Of a DNA stretch of 64,000 nt, positions 41,470 to 50,906 are shown piece after piece. This DNA is from Gammaproteobacteria bacterium (GTDB lineage: Bacteria > Gemmatimonadota > Gemmatimonadetes > Longimicrobiales > Gaopeijiaceae): contig JAPPMM010000017.1 in assembly GCA_028819075.1 (NCBI GenBank), forward strand, positions 1 to 64,000. Reading direction: 5' to 3'. The position numbers and the translations under genes are program-made. A model generated the notes under the pieces. The model did not search any database, was not told the origin of the DNA, and saw nothing but the letters and a program-made list of their open reading frames with translations. Positions within the stretch are counted from its first letter, which is position 1. Each line of letters opens with the position of its first letter.

Positions 41470-42897
41470 ATGAATCCGCACGAGACCCCCAAACCGCCGC
41501 CCGCACACGCATCCGAAACCTGGTGGGACCTCCTCGTCCACGCCGTGCGGGGCACCGGGGGCGATCCCACCCACGGCCCCATCCGGCGCGCGGTCATCCT
41601 TCTGGCCGTGCCGATGGTGGTGGAGATGTTGATGGAGTCGCTCTTTGCGGTCGTCGACATCTACTTCGTTTCCCGGCTGGGGAACGAAGCCATGGCGGGC
41701 GTGGCGCTCACCGAGTCGGTCCTGTCGCTCATCTACACGGTCGCCATAGGGCTGAGCATCGGGGTCACGGCCGTGGTGTCGCGCCGGATCGGCGGAGGCG
41801 ACAGGGAAGGGGCGTCGCGCGCGGCCGCGCAGGCCGTCCTGCTGGGACTCGCACTGGCGCTCGTGTTCGGCATCGCCGGAGTGGCGTTCGCGCCGGACAT
41901 CCTGCGGATCATGGGCGGCGACGAGAGCGTCGTGGCCACGGGGGCGCCCTACACGCGCATCATGCTCGGCGGCAACGTCGTCATACTGCTGCTGTTCCTG
42001 CAGAACGCGGCCTTCCGCGGGGCGGGCGACGCCGCTATCGCGATGCGCGTGCTCTGGATCGCGAACGGACTCAACATCGTGCTCGATCCCCTGCTCATCT
42101 TCGGCCTCGGGCCGTTCCCGGAGATGGGGGTGCAGGGGGCCGCGGTCGCGACGACCATCGGCCGGGGAACGGCGGTGCTGGTGCAGGTCTACACGCTCTT
42201 CCGTCTGGGCGGCAAGCTCCGCATCCTGGCTTCGCATCTGCGCATCCAGCCCGCGCTCATGGCTCAACTGGTGCGGCTCTCGGGGACGGGGATGCTCCAG
42301 ACCTTCATCGCAACCGCGAGCTGGATCGGCCTCATCCGCGTGACGGCGCTGTTCGGGGCCGAGGCGCTGGCGGGTTACGTGATCGCGATCCGAATCATCC
42401 TCTTCGCGATTCTCCCCGCCTGGGGACTCTCCAACGCGGCGGCGACCATGGTCGGGCAGGGGCTCGGGGCCGGAGATCCGGAACGTGCCGAGCGGGCCGC
42501 GTGGATTTCCTGCAAGATGAACCTCGCCTTCCTCGGGGCGGTCAGCGTGTTCTTCATCGCCTTCGCGCCGGCGATCGTGGGGTTGTTCGGCGGGACCGAG
42601 GGGGCGTCCGTCGTCGGCGTGACCGGCCTCCGCATCGTGTCGATCGGCTTCGTCTTCTACGCCTACGGCATGGTGCTCACGGCTGCGTTCAACGGGGCAG
42701 GGGCCGTGTGGACGCCCACGATTCTCAACTTCTTCTGTTTCTGGCTGTGGGAGATCCCGCTTGCGTGGGGCCTGTCGCTTCCAGGCGGACTCGAGACGAC
42801 CGGCGTGTTCATCGCGATGACGGTGTCGTTCTCGACGCTGGCGGTGGTGGCCGCGGTGCTGTTCAGGCGGGGGCGGTGGAGGCAGGCGGTGGTGTAG
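41470..42897 (+). CDS. MATE-family efflux transporter
   Basis: 475 residues with twelve hydrophobic segments and the MATE hallmarks: PMVVEMLMESLFAVVDIYFVS in the first helix region and a repeated second half beginning near 255. It exports cationic drugs or metabolites in exchange for Na+ or H+. An N-terminal cytosolic stretch of about 35 residues precedes the first helix. It is monocistronic, with a promoter immediately upstream. Confidence 0.92.
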   Translation: MNPHETPKPPPAHASETWWDLLVHAVRGTGGDPTHGPIRRAVILLAVPMVVEMLMESLFAVVDIYFVSRLGNEAMAGVALTESVLSLIYTVAIGLSIGVTAVVSRRIGGGDREGASRAAAQAVLLGLALALVFGIAGVAFAPDILRIMGGDESVVATGAPYTRIMLGGNVVILLLFLQNAAFRGAGDAAIAMRVLWIANGLNIVLDPLLIFGLGPFPEMGVQGAAVATTIGRGTAVLVQVYTLFRLGGKLRILASHLRIQPALMAQLVRLSGTGMLQTFIATASWIGLIRVTALFGAEALAGYVIAIRIILFAILPAWGLSNAAATMVGQGLGAGDPERAERAAWISCKMNLAFLGAVSVFFIAFAPAIVGLFGGTEGASVVGVTGLRIVSIGFVFYAYGMVLTAAFNGAGAVWTPTILNFFCFWLWEIPLAWGLSLPGGLETTGVFIAMTVSFSTLAVVAAVLFRRGRWRQAVV

Positions 42898-42978
42898 CCG
42901 CGGGAGCCCGCATGTGTCCGATCGCGATTCGGGGGGCGAAGCTGGCAGCCAAGCGCCGCAAGTCGGGGCGTCGGTCGG

Positions 42979-43389
42979 TCACACCCGCGGCAGCACCTCC
43001 GCTCCGGTCAGTGCGAGATGGTAGTCGGTGGCCCACGCAGTCCGGATCCCGTGCTGCTCCATGAGCGTCAGGCTGGAGGCGTCCACGTAGGTGAGCCGCG
43101 CTCCCCGCAGGCGGTCGAGCATGCGGCACGTGTCCCGGTGGAGGTCGGCGGTCGCTTCCAGCACGACGAGGCCGTCGAGGTTGTCGAGAAACAGGCGGCA
43201 GGTGCGGGCGGGCTCTTCTCCGTGGCGATGGAGGAACCAGGAGTACGCCTCGGACCACACCAGCACCGACGTGTGCCAGCGGGGCGTGGGACCCGCGAAG
43301 AGGGAGCGCGCCTGCTCGTGATGCTGGTCGCGCCGGTTGAAGGCGGCGATGAGGATCCCCGTGTCGAGGAAGACCTTCGGGTTCGTCAC
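42979..43389 (-). CDS. VapC-type PIN-domain toxin
   Basis: A 136-residue PIN nuclease with acidic residues Asp9 (FLDTG), Glu47 (WSEAYSWF), Asp103 (YVDASSL) and Asp122 (ATDYHL). The GTG start overlaps the antitoxin stop (GTGA), so translation is coupled. It is probably an RNA-cutting toxin. Confidence 0.85.
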   Translation of the reverse strand: MTNPKVFLDTGILIAAFNRRDQHHEQARSLFAGPTPRWHTSVLVWSEAYSWFLHRHGEEPARTCRLFLDNLDGLVVLEATADLHRDTCRMLDRLRGARLTYVDASSLTLMEQHGIRTAWATDYHLALTGAEVLPRV

Positions 43390-43613
43390 GGCGACTCGCG
43401 CCCGTAGACCACGTCGTCAACGGTAGTGCTGTCTTCGGGCCGGCCTTCGAAGACGCCCACCCAGGCCATCCAGGGATGGCAGACGGGCTCGCGGGACAGA
43501 GTTTCGGCCAGGCTCCTCCGGCAGAGTTCCGCCAGCGAGATACCCTGGCGGCGAGCGGCTTCCTTGGCGCGCGCGTACATCTCCTCATCCACGGAGATCT
43601 GGGTTCTGATCAC
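43386..43613 (-). CDS. Ribbon-helix-helix antitoxin
   Basis: I place the start at the GTG 43613, giving MIRTQISVDEEMYARAKEAA, the typical opening of RHH antitoxins, with GAGG upstream. A GTG at 43643 in the same frame lies inside the operator and is less likely. The 75 residues hold a beta strand plus two helices for DNA binding and an acidic tail (EGRPEDSTTVDDVVYG) to hold the toxin. Confidence 0.78.
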   Translation of the reverse strand: MIRTQISVDEEMYARAKEAARRQGISLAELCRRSLAETLSREPVCHPWMAWVGVFEGRPEDSTTVDDVVYGRESP

Positions 43614-43633
43614 GGGGTGGGACACCTCGTTGG

Positions 43634-43664
43634 ATGTTATCACAATTGCTTCTCATGATAACAT
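43634..43664. promoter_or_regulatory. Operator of the 43613 toxin-antitoxin operon
   Basis: atgttatca (43634-43642) and tgataacat (43656-43664) form a perfect 9-base inverted repeat with a 13-base spacer, in an AT-rich island directly upstream of the antitoxin. On the minus strand a TTGAAG/TATCAT pair with about 18 bases between overlaps it. This is the expected autorepression site. Confidence 0.65.
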
Positions 43665-43801
43665 ACGATGACGAACATCTTCAAGCGCCCGCGATGCGGA
43701 TCGGTGTCGGCGAACATGGCGAGGAAACCTACCCAGGGATCAGGGGCGCCTACATGGCACGATGCGCCCATCGCCGATCCTGGTGTCCCCTCCCCCGGTC
43801 G

Positions 43802-43831
43802 GTGACAGCGGGCCGCCCGCCGTAGTAGATT
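43802..43831 (+). promoter_or_regulatory. Promoter of the GGT gene
   Basis: GTGACA (43802-43807) and TAGATT (43826-43831), 18-base spacer. The -10 ends seven bases before the ATG at 43839, so the mRNA would begin at or near the start codon. Confidence 0.45.
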
Positions 43832-43838
43832 CCGCGCC

Positions 43839-45347
43839 ATGCAAGGACTTCTCTCTTCCGGACATCCGCTCATCTCCGAGGCCGGCGCCGACATCCTCCG
43901 CGCCGGAGGCAACGCCTTCGACGCAGTCGTGGCGGCGGCGTTCACCAGCACGTTCGTGGAGCCCACCATGGCGAGCCTGGCGGGGGCGGGCTTCGTGCTG
44001 GCGCGCACGTCTTCCGGGGAGGAGATCCTCTTCGACTTCATCGCCGCCACTCCTGGCCGGGCGCACCCCGGGCCCCCGGACGACGGTGATCGCGACTTCT
44101 ACGCGGTGGACATCCTCTTCGGGGATATCCCGCAGGAGTTCACCATCGGGCTGGCGTCGGCCGCGGTTCCGGGCACCCTGAAGGGCCTGGTGCACGTGCA
44201 CCGGCGTCTGGGACGGCTCCCGCTCGCGGAGGTGGTCGCGCCCGCTATCGCCGCCGCACGGGCCGGTACCGTCATCACCTCGTTCGTGTCGGACTCGCTT
44301 CAGCTGATGTTTCCCGTGCTGCGGGATTCGCCGGCAGGCACCGCCCTCTTCCTGGATGACGGAAGGGTTCTACCGGCGGGCCGGCTGCACCGCAACCCCG
44401 GGATGGCCGATTTCCTGGAAAGCCTGCCGGGCGATCCGCGCGGGTTTTACGCCGGGGACCATGCCGAGACCATCGAACGCGACATGCTCGAGGGCGGCGG
44501 GCTGATGACGCGAGCCGATCTCGAACAATTCGAGGTCATCGAACGCCGTCCGCTCTCCGTGGACTATCGCGGGCGTCGCGTCCTCACCAACCCGCCGCCG
44601 GCGCTGGGTGGATCGCTGATGGCGCTTCGCCTGCTGCTTCAGGAGGAGACGGATCTGTCGCGCTGCGCCTGGGGAAGCCGCGCGCACGTGACCGCGACGG
44701 CGCGGGCGCTCGAGCAGGCGGTCCGCCTCCGGGGAGGAGAGGCGGTCCCGCGCGATCCCGCGCACGCGGAGCTTCTGGAGAGCATCCATGCCCCGTTGAT
44801 CCACGCCGTGCATGGCACCACCCACCTCAACGCCTCCGACGCCGAGGGCAACGTCGCCGCGCTCTCCATGTCGAACGGATCGGGATCGTCGTATTTCCTT
44901 CCCGGAACCGGCATTCACTTCAACAACATGATGGGCGAAGGCGATCTTCACCCGGCCGGACTTGACGCCTCGGAGCCGGGGGACCGGGTGGCGTCGATGA
45001 TGTCGCCCACGCTGCTGCTGGAGGGAGACCAGGTGCTCGCCGCGCTCGGCACCGGGGGCAGCAACCGCATTCCGTCGGCGGTGTTCCAGGTGGTCTCGTC
45101 CCTCCTCGACCTGGGACTCTCGCCCGACGAGGCGTCCAACTTCCCTCGCATGCACTTCGACGGCGAACAGCTCCAGATCGAGCCGGGATTCCCGGATGAG
45201 GCGATGGAAGCGCTCGCGGAGGAGTGGGACTTGTCGCTCTGGCCCGAGCAGAGCCTGTACTTCGGCGGGGTGCATGTGGTGGCGCCACGCGTGGGACGCG
45301 TCGGCGGCGACCGGCGCCGCGAGGGCCACGGGATCGTCGTGGAGTAG
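43839..45347 (+). CDS. Gamma-glutamyltransferase-family Ntn hydrolase
   Basis: A 502-residue proenzyme of the GGT family. Self-cleavage is expected before Thr327 in HGTTHLNASDAEGN, giving large and small subunits; the residues around GTGGSNRIPSA correspond to the small-subunit oxyanion region. Unlike most GGTs this start gives no signal peptide, so the enzyme would be cytosolic unless translation begins elsewhere. It moves or hydrolyses gamma-glutamyl groups, or acylates; substrate unproven. Confidence 0.85.
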   Translation: MQGLLSSGHPLISEAGADILRAGGNAFDAVVAAAFTSTFVEPTMASLAGAGFVLARTSSGEEILFDFIAATPGRAHPGPPDDGDRDFYAVDILFGDIPQEFTIGLASAAVPGTLKGLVHVHRRLGRLPLAEVVAPAIAAARAGTVITSFVSDSLQLMFPVLRDSPAGTALFLDDGRVLPAGRLHRNPGMADFLESLPGDPRGFYAGDHAETIERDMLEGGGLMTRADLEQFEVIERRPLSVDYRGRRVLTNPPPALGGSLMALRLLLQEETDLSRCAWGSRAHVTATARALEQAVRLRGGEAVPRDPAHAELLESIHAPLIHAVHGTTHLNASDAEGNVAALSMSNGSGSSYFLPGTGIHFNNMMGEGDLHPAGLDASEPGDRVASMMSPTLLLEGDQVLAALGTGGSNRIPSAVFQVVSSLLDLGLSPDEASNFPRMHFDGEQLQIEPGFPDEAMEALAEEWDLSLWPEQSLYFGGVHVVAPRVGRVGGDRRREGHGIVVE

Positions 45348-45408
45348 ACTTACCTCCCGCCGGTGCCGGTCCGTCTGCGGCGGTGCCCGATGTCCCGGGC
45401 GGTCCGGA

Positions 45409-46230
45409 TCAGGGATCGGGTAACAGTTCCATCGTGGTCGTCACGTTCGTCTCCATCGTCATCCCGGCCATGCTCACGTCGAAGCTGGCGCGGGTCGACT
45501 GGCTCCGGAATCGGCCCTCGGCGAGGTCCACGATCATGGTGCCGGACATGGTTCCGGTGGCCGTCATGCCTCCGCCCGCCACTTCCATATCCATCTCGAT
45601 GGGCCCCTCGAACGAGAGGGTTGCGAGGCTTCCGTCCAACCCGACGAAGGTGTACGTCGTTGCGATCCCCATGGACATCGATCCCCCGGGACCCATGGGC
45701 AACTCCATCGGCACGTCCTGGGTCCAGGAATCCCCCGGGCTGACCTCCTCCTCGGGAAGTACGAAACTGCCCGACTGCTGGAGGAGGTCCTCCGGGTTGA
45801 ATCCGGCGATCGCCGGCATGCCTTCGGTGTCAATGACGCCGAGCACCCGGCCGCGTGTGTCCATTTCCGTGGTGATGGCACTCCCGGAAAAGTCCGGCAT
45901 CTCCATCCCGGGCACGGGCATCGGCATTGCCGTGGAGGTCGAGTCGATGGTCGTCCGGAGTCGGATCACCTCGTCCGCAACCCCGACCACGGTCCGCGTC
46001 TGATACGTGCGCATGGTCATGACAGGGCTTGACGGCATCATCGGGCTCTCCACTTCCGCCTGCGTGGAGTGGGCGTAGCGGGATACCTGCCCCTCGGGTG
46101 GCGCCAGCCTCAGCAGGATGGGCGTGTCGAGCGGTTCAGCCGGTCTGGGCGGATCCTGCCCGTATGAGGCGAGAGGGGTCGAGAACAAGAGGGCCGCGGT
46201 AGCTGCGGCCATGCACCATGCTGACTTCAT
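45409..46230 (-). CDS. Exported protein resembling DUF6263
   Basis: 273 residues from an ATG with AGGAGG five bases upstream. A signal peptide ends ASYGQDP. The body is beta-rich, with many Met and Thr residues and alternating hydrophobic strands (LRTTIDSTSTAMPMP, SGSAITTEMDTRGRVLGVID), resembling DUF6263-type lipid- or ligand-binding barrels. The function is unknown. It is convergent with the GGT gene. Confidence 0.65.
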   Translation of the reverse strand: MKSAWCMAAATAALLFSTPLASYGQDPPRPAEPLDTPILLRLAPPEGQVSRYAHSTQAEVESPMMPSSPVMTMRTYQTRTVVGVADEVIRLRTTIDSTSTAMPMPVPGMEMPDFSGSAITTEMDTRGRVLGVIDTEGMPAIAGFNPEDLLQQSGSFVLPEEEVSPGDSWTQDVPMELPMGPGGSMSMGIATTYTFVGLDGSLATLSFEGPIEMDMEVAGGGMTATGTMSGTMIVDLAEGRFRSQSTRASFDVSMAGMTMETNVTTTMELLPDP

Positions 46231-46369
46231 CGATCCTCCTGACGTTGCAGAGATCGCGACCCGGGGAAGCGCGCCGTCGAGCGAGAGCCGGATTCCGCGC
46301 TCACCGACGCCAGGACGTGTACCAGGTCCGGAATCCCCGATGAGCGCCCGTACGGTATGTTAATGTCGG

Positions 46370-46398
46370 TTGCCGGTGTCGGGCATCCGGGTTACGGT
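46370..46398 (+). promoter_or_regulatory. Promoter of the Lhr helicase gene
   Basis: TTGCCG (46370-46375) and TACGGT (46393-46398), 17-base spacer; the -10 ends six bases before the ATG at 46405 and no ribosome binding site is present. A leaderless mRNA is likely. Confidence 0.4.
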
Positions 46399-46404
46399 TC
46401 GCCA

Positions 46405-49400
46405 ATGAGCCTGCCCTTCCACCCGATCGTCGCCGGCTGGTTCACCGAGACGCTGGGGCCGCCGCTCCCAGCCCAGGAGCGCGCCTGGGCCGCCATCCGC
46501 GATGGCCGCCACACGCTCCTCGCCGCCCCGACCGGGTCCGGCAAGACCCTTGCCGCCTTCCTGAACGCCATCGACGAGCTGCTGCGCGAAGGGCTCGAGC
46601 ATGGTCTCGAGAACGAGGTTCGCGTCCTCTACATCTCGCCCCTGAAGGCGCTCAGCGCCGACATCCACAAGAACCTGGAGGAGCCGCTCGCCGCCATCCG
46701 CGAGCGCGCCGAGGGCGCGGGGCTGCCCGGCGTCCGCATCCGTTCCGCGGTACGCACCGGAGATACGCCCTCCTCGCGCCGCGCCGCCATGCTGCGCACC
46801 CCTCCACATATTCTGGTCACCACGCCGGAATCCCTCTACCTGCTCCTGACCGCCGAGCGCAGCCGGGCGATGCTCGGCACCGTGCGCACGGTGATCGTGG
46901 ACGAGATCCACGCCGTGATCGATTCGCGCCGCGGATCGCATCTGGCGCTCAGCTTGGAGCGGCTGGGGCACGTCGTGGGCCGGCCCCTGCAGCGCATCGG
47001 GCTCTCGGCCACCCAGAAGCCGGTCGGCGAGGTCGCGCGCTTCCTGCTGGGGAGCCAGAACCGGGATGCGGAGATCGATCCGGAGCGCTGCCAAATCATT
47101 GACGCAGGGCATCGCCGCACCATGGACCTGGCCATCGAGGTGCCGCCATCGCCCATGGAAGCGGTGATGTCGCACGAGGTATGGTCGGAGGTCTACGAAC
47201 GGCTGACCGAGTCGATCGAGGCCCACAGGACCACCCTCGTCTTCGTCAACACGCGCCGGATGGCGGAGCGGCTCGCGGCCCGGCTGACCGACCGGCTGGG
47301 CGAGGAGGCGGTCACCGCGCACCACGGCAGCCTCTCCAAGGAGGCGCGGCTGTCCGCGGAGGACCGTCTGCGCGCGGGCACGCTGAAGGCGCTGGTGGCC
47401 ACCGCGTCGCTCGAGCTCGGCATCGACATCGGGCATGTGGATCTGGTGTGCCAGATCGGCTCCCCGCGCTGGATCTCGACCTTCCTGCAGCGGGTGGGGC
47501 GCTCCGGGCACACCGTGCGCGGCACTCCGAAGGGCCGCCTTTTCCCGCTCTCCCGCGACGACCTGGTGGAGTGCGCTGCGCTCGTGCGCGCTGTGAACGA
47601 CGGGGAACTGGACCGGCTGGTCATGATGCCGCAGCCGCTCGACGTGCTGGCGCAGCAGACCGTGGCCGAGTCCGCGTGCGAGCCCTGGTCCGAGGACGAC
47701 CTCTACCACCTCTGGCGCGGCGCGTACCCGTACCGCGAGCTGGCGCGCGCCCACTTCGACGAGGTGGTGCAGATGGTGGCCGAGGGCTTCGTCACCCGGC
47801 GCGGCCGGCGCGGGGCGCTGGTGCACCGGGACCGGGTCAACGGGCGCATCAAGGGCCGGCGCGCGGCCCGCCTCACCGCGATCACGGCGGGGGGCGCCAT
47901 CCCCGACAACGCCGACTACCGGGTGGTGCTCGATCCCGAAGAGACCTTCATCGGCACCCTCAACGAGGACTTCGCCATCGAGAGTTCCGCGGGCGATATC
48001 TTCCAGTTGGGCAACACCTCCTGGCGCATTCTCCAAGTCAATTCCGGCACCGTCCGGGTGGCGGACGCGCACGGGGAGCCGCCGACGATCCCGTTCTGGC
48101 TGGGAGAGGCGCCCGGGCGGAGCGCGGAATTGTCGACCGCGGTGGCCCGGCTGCGCTCGGATGTCGAGGCCCGCCTGGACGGGGAGCAGGAGGATGCGGC
48201 CGCGAAGTGGCTCGAGGAACTCGGGCTTTCGGACTCGGCCGCGCGCCAGATCCAGCACTATCTGCGGGAGGCGAAGCACATCCTCGGAGCGCTGCCCACG
48301 CAGGACACGCTGGTGCTCGAACGCTTCTTCGACGAGGCCGGGGGCATGCAGATGATCCTGCACGCGCCCTTCGGCTCGCGGGTGAACCGGGCGTGGGGGC
48401 TCGCGCTGCGCAAGAAGTTCTGCCGCCAGTTCAACTTCGAGCTCCAGGCCGCGGCCACCGAGGAGGGCGTGCTGCTCTCGCTCGGACCCCAGCATTCCTT
48501 CCCCCTGGAGGATGTCTTCCGCTACGTGCACCCGGACACGCTCGAGCGGACGCTGGTGCAGGCGCTGATCGACTCGCCGGTCTTCCCGACCCGCTGGCGC
48601 TGGAACGCGACCATCTCGCTGGCTGTGCTGCGCAACCGGGCCGGGCGGAAGGTGCCGCCCCAGTTGCAGCGCATGGAGGCCGACGACCTGATGGCGGCGG
48701 CCTTCCCGGACGCGGCCGCGTGCCTGGAGAACATCGGCGGCGACCGCGAGATCCCCGATCATCCCCTCGTCCGGCAGACGATGCGCGATTGCCTGGAAGA
48801 GGCGATGGCGATGAGCGAACTCGACGCCGTGCTGCGGCGGGTGTTGGCGGGGGAGATCCGCTACGTCACGCGCGACACCCCCGAGCCCTCGGTGCTCAGC
48901 CACGAGATCCTCAACTCGGCCCCGTATTCGTTCCTGGACGATGCCCCGCTGGAGGAGCGGCGCGCGCGGGCGGTGCAGACAAGGCGCGCGTTCGAGCCCT
49001 CGTCCGCGGATGAGCTGGGCGCGCTCGACCCGGCGGCGATCCAGCGCGTGCGCGAGGAGGTGTGGCCCGATCCGCGCGATGCGGACGAACTGCACGACGC
49101 GCTGTTGACGGCGGGGGTACTGACGACCGCCGAAGGGGAGCAGGGGAACCGGGGCGCGGAAGGGGATGGACGTTCGTGGCAGGGCCTCTTCGAGGAGCTG
49201 TGCGCGACCGGACGGGCGGGGCGGCTGCAAGTGGGTGAGGCCGGCAGTTCGGTCGATTCGGACGCCCTCGCCTGGTGGGTGAGCGCCGAGCGGTTGCCGG
49301 AGGTGCTTGCGGCGGCGGGTGCGGAAGTGCGGCTCGAGCCGGCTCTGACTCCGCCTGCCGACCTGGCCGCGCGCGAGTGGAGCCGGGAGGAGGCGGTGCG

Positions 49401-50892
49401 CGAGCTGGTGCGCGGGCGGTTGCAGTTGTGCGGCCCGGTGACGGCCGGCGAGATGGCGCAAGCGCTCGCGGTGGACGAACCGGAGGTGAAGGCGGCGCTG
49501 CTCGCGCTCGAGGCCGAGGGCTTCGTGCTGCGGGGGGCCTTCACCAGCCCGGACGCGGGGGTGGAGTGGTGCGAACGCCGCCTGCTCGCCCGCATCCATC
49601 GCTACACCCTGAACCGGTTGCGGGCGGAAATCCGGCCGGTGTCGCAGGCCGACTTCATGCGTTTCCTGTTCGCGTGGCAGAGGGTCGCCGAGGGCGAGCA
49701 GGCCGCGGGGGTGGAGGGGCTGGCCGGCGTGCTCGCCCAGCTCGAGGGATTCGAGACCTGCGCGGGCGCGTGGGAGGCGGACGTCCTCGGCCGGCGGGTC
49801 ACAAGCTACGACCCCGGGCTGCTGGACGCGGTCTGTCTGGCGGGACGCGTCACGTGGGCGCGCATCTCTCCGCCGGCGGGGAACGGTCGCTCGATGCGCG
49901 GGCCGCTTCCCGCGACCCCGATCGCCTTCCTGGACCGCAGCCGGATGGAGGTGTGGCTGCGCCCCGGCGGAGATCCCTCGACCAACGGCGCCGCCTCCCT
50001 CCTCTCCGCCCACGGACGGGCCGTGCACGACGTGCTGGCCGATCGCGGCGCCTCCTTCTTCCACGAGCTGGTGGGTGCGTCCGGCCTGCTGCCCACCCGG
50101 GTGGAGGAGGCGCTGGGCGAGCTGGTCGCCGCCGGCCTGGCCACCGCGGACAGCTTCACAGGGCTGCGCGCGCTGCTCGTGCCCTCCGACCGGCGCAAGC
50201 CGCTCGGGCCGGCGGGGCGCTCGTCCCGGGCGGCCAGTGTGGTCGGCGCGCGAGGCCGCCTCGGTCGCCGCGGCCGCCGCCGGTCGTCGGTCGCCTTCGG
50301 GGTGGACTCGGCGGGGCGGTGGTCGCTTCTGCGCCGCGACCTGCCCGACAGCGGGGGAGGGGCGGGGGAGGAAGCGCGCGCCGCGTCGATAGCCCGCGTT
50401 CTGCTGCGCCGCTACGGGGTGGTGTTCCGCCGGTTGCTCGACAACGAGCCGCGCACGCTCCCCTGGTGGCAGCTGGTGCGCGCGCTCCGCCGCATGGAGG
50501 CGAGGGGCGACGTGCGCGGTGGCCGCTTCGTTAACGGGGTGTCCGGCGAGCAGTTCGCGCTCCCCGAGGCGGTGGGCCTGCTGCGCCGCATCCGCCGGAG
50601 GACTCCTTCCGGCCGGCCGGTCCCGGTCAGCGCCGCCGACCCGCTCAACCTCACCGGCATCCTCGCACCGGGCCCGCGTATCGCGAAGAGCACCAGAAGC
50701 CGAGTGGTCTACCGGGACGGCGTCCCGGTGGCGGCACACGAGGGGGGCGCCTTCGTACGGCTGGGCGAGTACGAAGACGGGGTCGCAAACCAGATCGAGC
50801 GGGCCGCGCGCATCGGATCGCTGCCCCCGGCGCTTCGCTCCTACATGGGCCGCAAGCGGCGCGCGGCCGCGGCCGGCAGAACAAACAACTGA
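46405..50892 (+). CDS. lhr: Lhr-type ATP-dependent DNA helicase
   Basis: A 1495-residue superfamily 2 helicase, the size of full-length Lhr. Motifs: Walker A APTGSGKT (41-48), VDEIHAV, SATQK, TASLELGIDIGHVDLV and QRVGRSGH. Downstream lie the winged-helix and Lhr-core domains (to about 870) and the long C-terminal extension rich in Ala and Arg with further winged-helix-like units. Lhr unwinds DNA and RNA-DNA hybrids 3' to 5' and takes part in DNA damage repair. I chose the ATG at 46405, where conserved sequence begins, over the ATG 48 bases upstream. Confidence 0.93.
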   Translation: MSLPFHPIVAGWFTETLGPPLPAQERAWAAIRDGRHTLLAAPTGSGKTLAAFLNAIDELLREGLEHGLENEVRVLYISPLKALSADIHKNLEEPLAAIRERAEGAGLPGVRIRSAVRTGDTPSSRRAAMLRTPPHILVTTPESLYLLLTAERSRAMLGTVRTVIVDEIHAVIDSRRGSHLALSLERLGHVVGRPLQRIGLSATQKPVGEVARFLLGSQNRDAEIDPERCQIIDAGHRRTMDLAIEVPPSPMEAVMSHEVWSEVYERLTESIEAHRTTLVFVNTRRMAERLAARLTDRLGEEAVTAHHGSLSKEARLSAEDRLRAGTLKALVATASLELGIDIGHVDLVCQIGSPRWISTFLQRVGRSGHTVRGTPKGRLFPLSRDDLVECAALVRAVNDGELDRLVMMPQPLDVLAQQTVAESACEPWSEDDLYHLWRGAYPYRELARAHFDEVVQMVAEGFVTRRGRRGALVHRDRVNGRIKGRRAARLTAITAGGAIPDNADYRVVLDPEETFIGTLNEDFAIESSAGDIFQLGNTSWRILQVNSGTVRVADAHGEPPTIPFWLGEAPGRSAELSTAVARLRSDVEARLDGEQEDAAAKWLEELGLSDSAARQIQHYLREAKHILGALPTQDTLVLERFFDEAGGMQMILHAPFGSRVNRAWGLALRKKFCRQFNFELQAAATEEGVLLSLGPQHSFPLEDVFRYVHPDTLERTLVQALIDSPVFPTRWRWNATISLAVLRNRAGRKVPPQLQRMEADDLMAAAFPDAAACLENIGGDREIPDHPLVRQTMRDCLEEAMAMSELDAVLRRVLAGEIRYVTRDTPEPSVLSHEILNSAPYSFLDDAPLEERRARAVQTRRAFEPSSADELGALDPAAIQRVREEVWPDPRDADELHDALLTAGVLTTAEGEQGNRGAEGDGRSWQGLFEELCATGRAGRLQVGEAGSSVDSDALAWWVSAERLPEVLAAAGAEVRLEPALTPPADLAAREWSREEAVRELVRGRLQLCGPVTAGEMAQALAVDEPEVKAALLALEAEGFVLRGAFTSPDAGVEWCERRLLARIHRYTLNRLRAEIRPVSQADFMRFLFAWQRVAEGEQAAGVEGLAGVLAQLEGFETCAGAWEADVLGRRVTSYDPGLLDAVCLAGRVTWARISPPAGNGRSMRGPLPATPIAFLDRSRMEVWLRPGGDPSTNGAASLLSAHGRAVHDVLADRGASFFHELVGASGLLPTRVEEALGELVAAGLATADSFTGLRALLVPSDRRKPLGPAGRSSRAASVVGARGRLGRRGRRRSSVAFGVDSAGRWSLLRRDLPDSGGGAGEEARAASIARVLLRRYGVVFRRLLDNEPRTLPWWQLVRALRRMEARGDVRGGRFVNGVSGEQFALPEAVGLLRRIRRRTPSGRPVPVSAADPLNLTGILAPGPRIAKSTRSRVVYRDGVPVAAHEGGAFVRLGEYEDGVANQIERAARIGSLPPALRSYMGRKRRAAAAGRTNN

Positions 50893-50906
50893 CACGGAGC
50901 AGGACC

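Noticed and set aside
46360-50895. A 1511-codon open frame on the minus strand opposite lhr
   Set aside because: It is an antisense shadow of a GC-rich gene. Its product is full of Arg, His, Gln and Pro with no domain, while the plus strand encodes a complete Lhr helicase.
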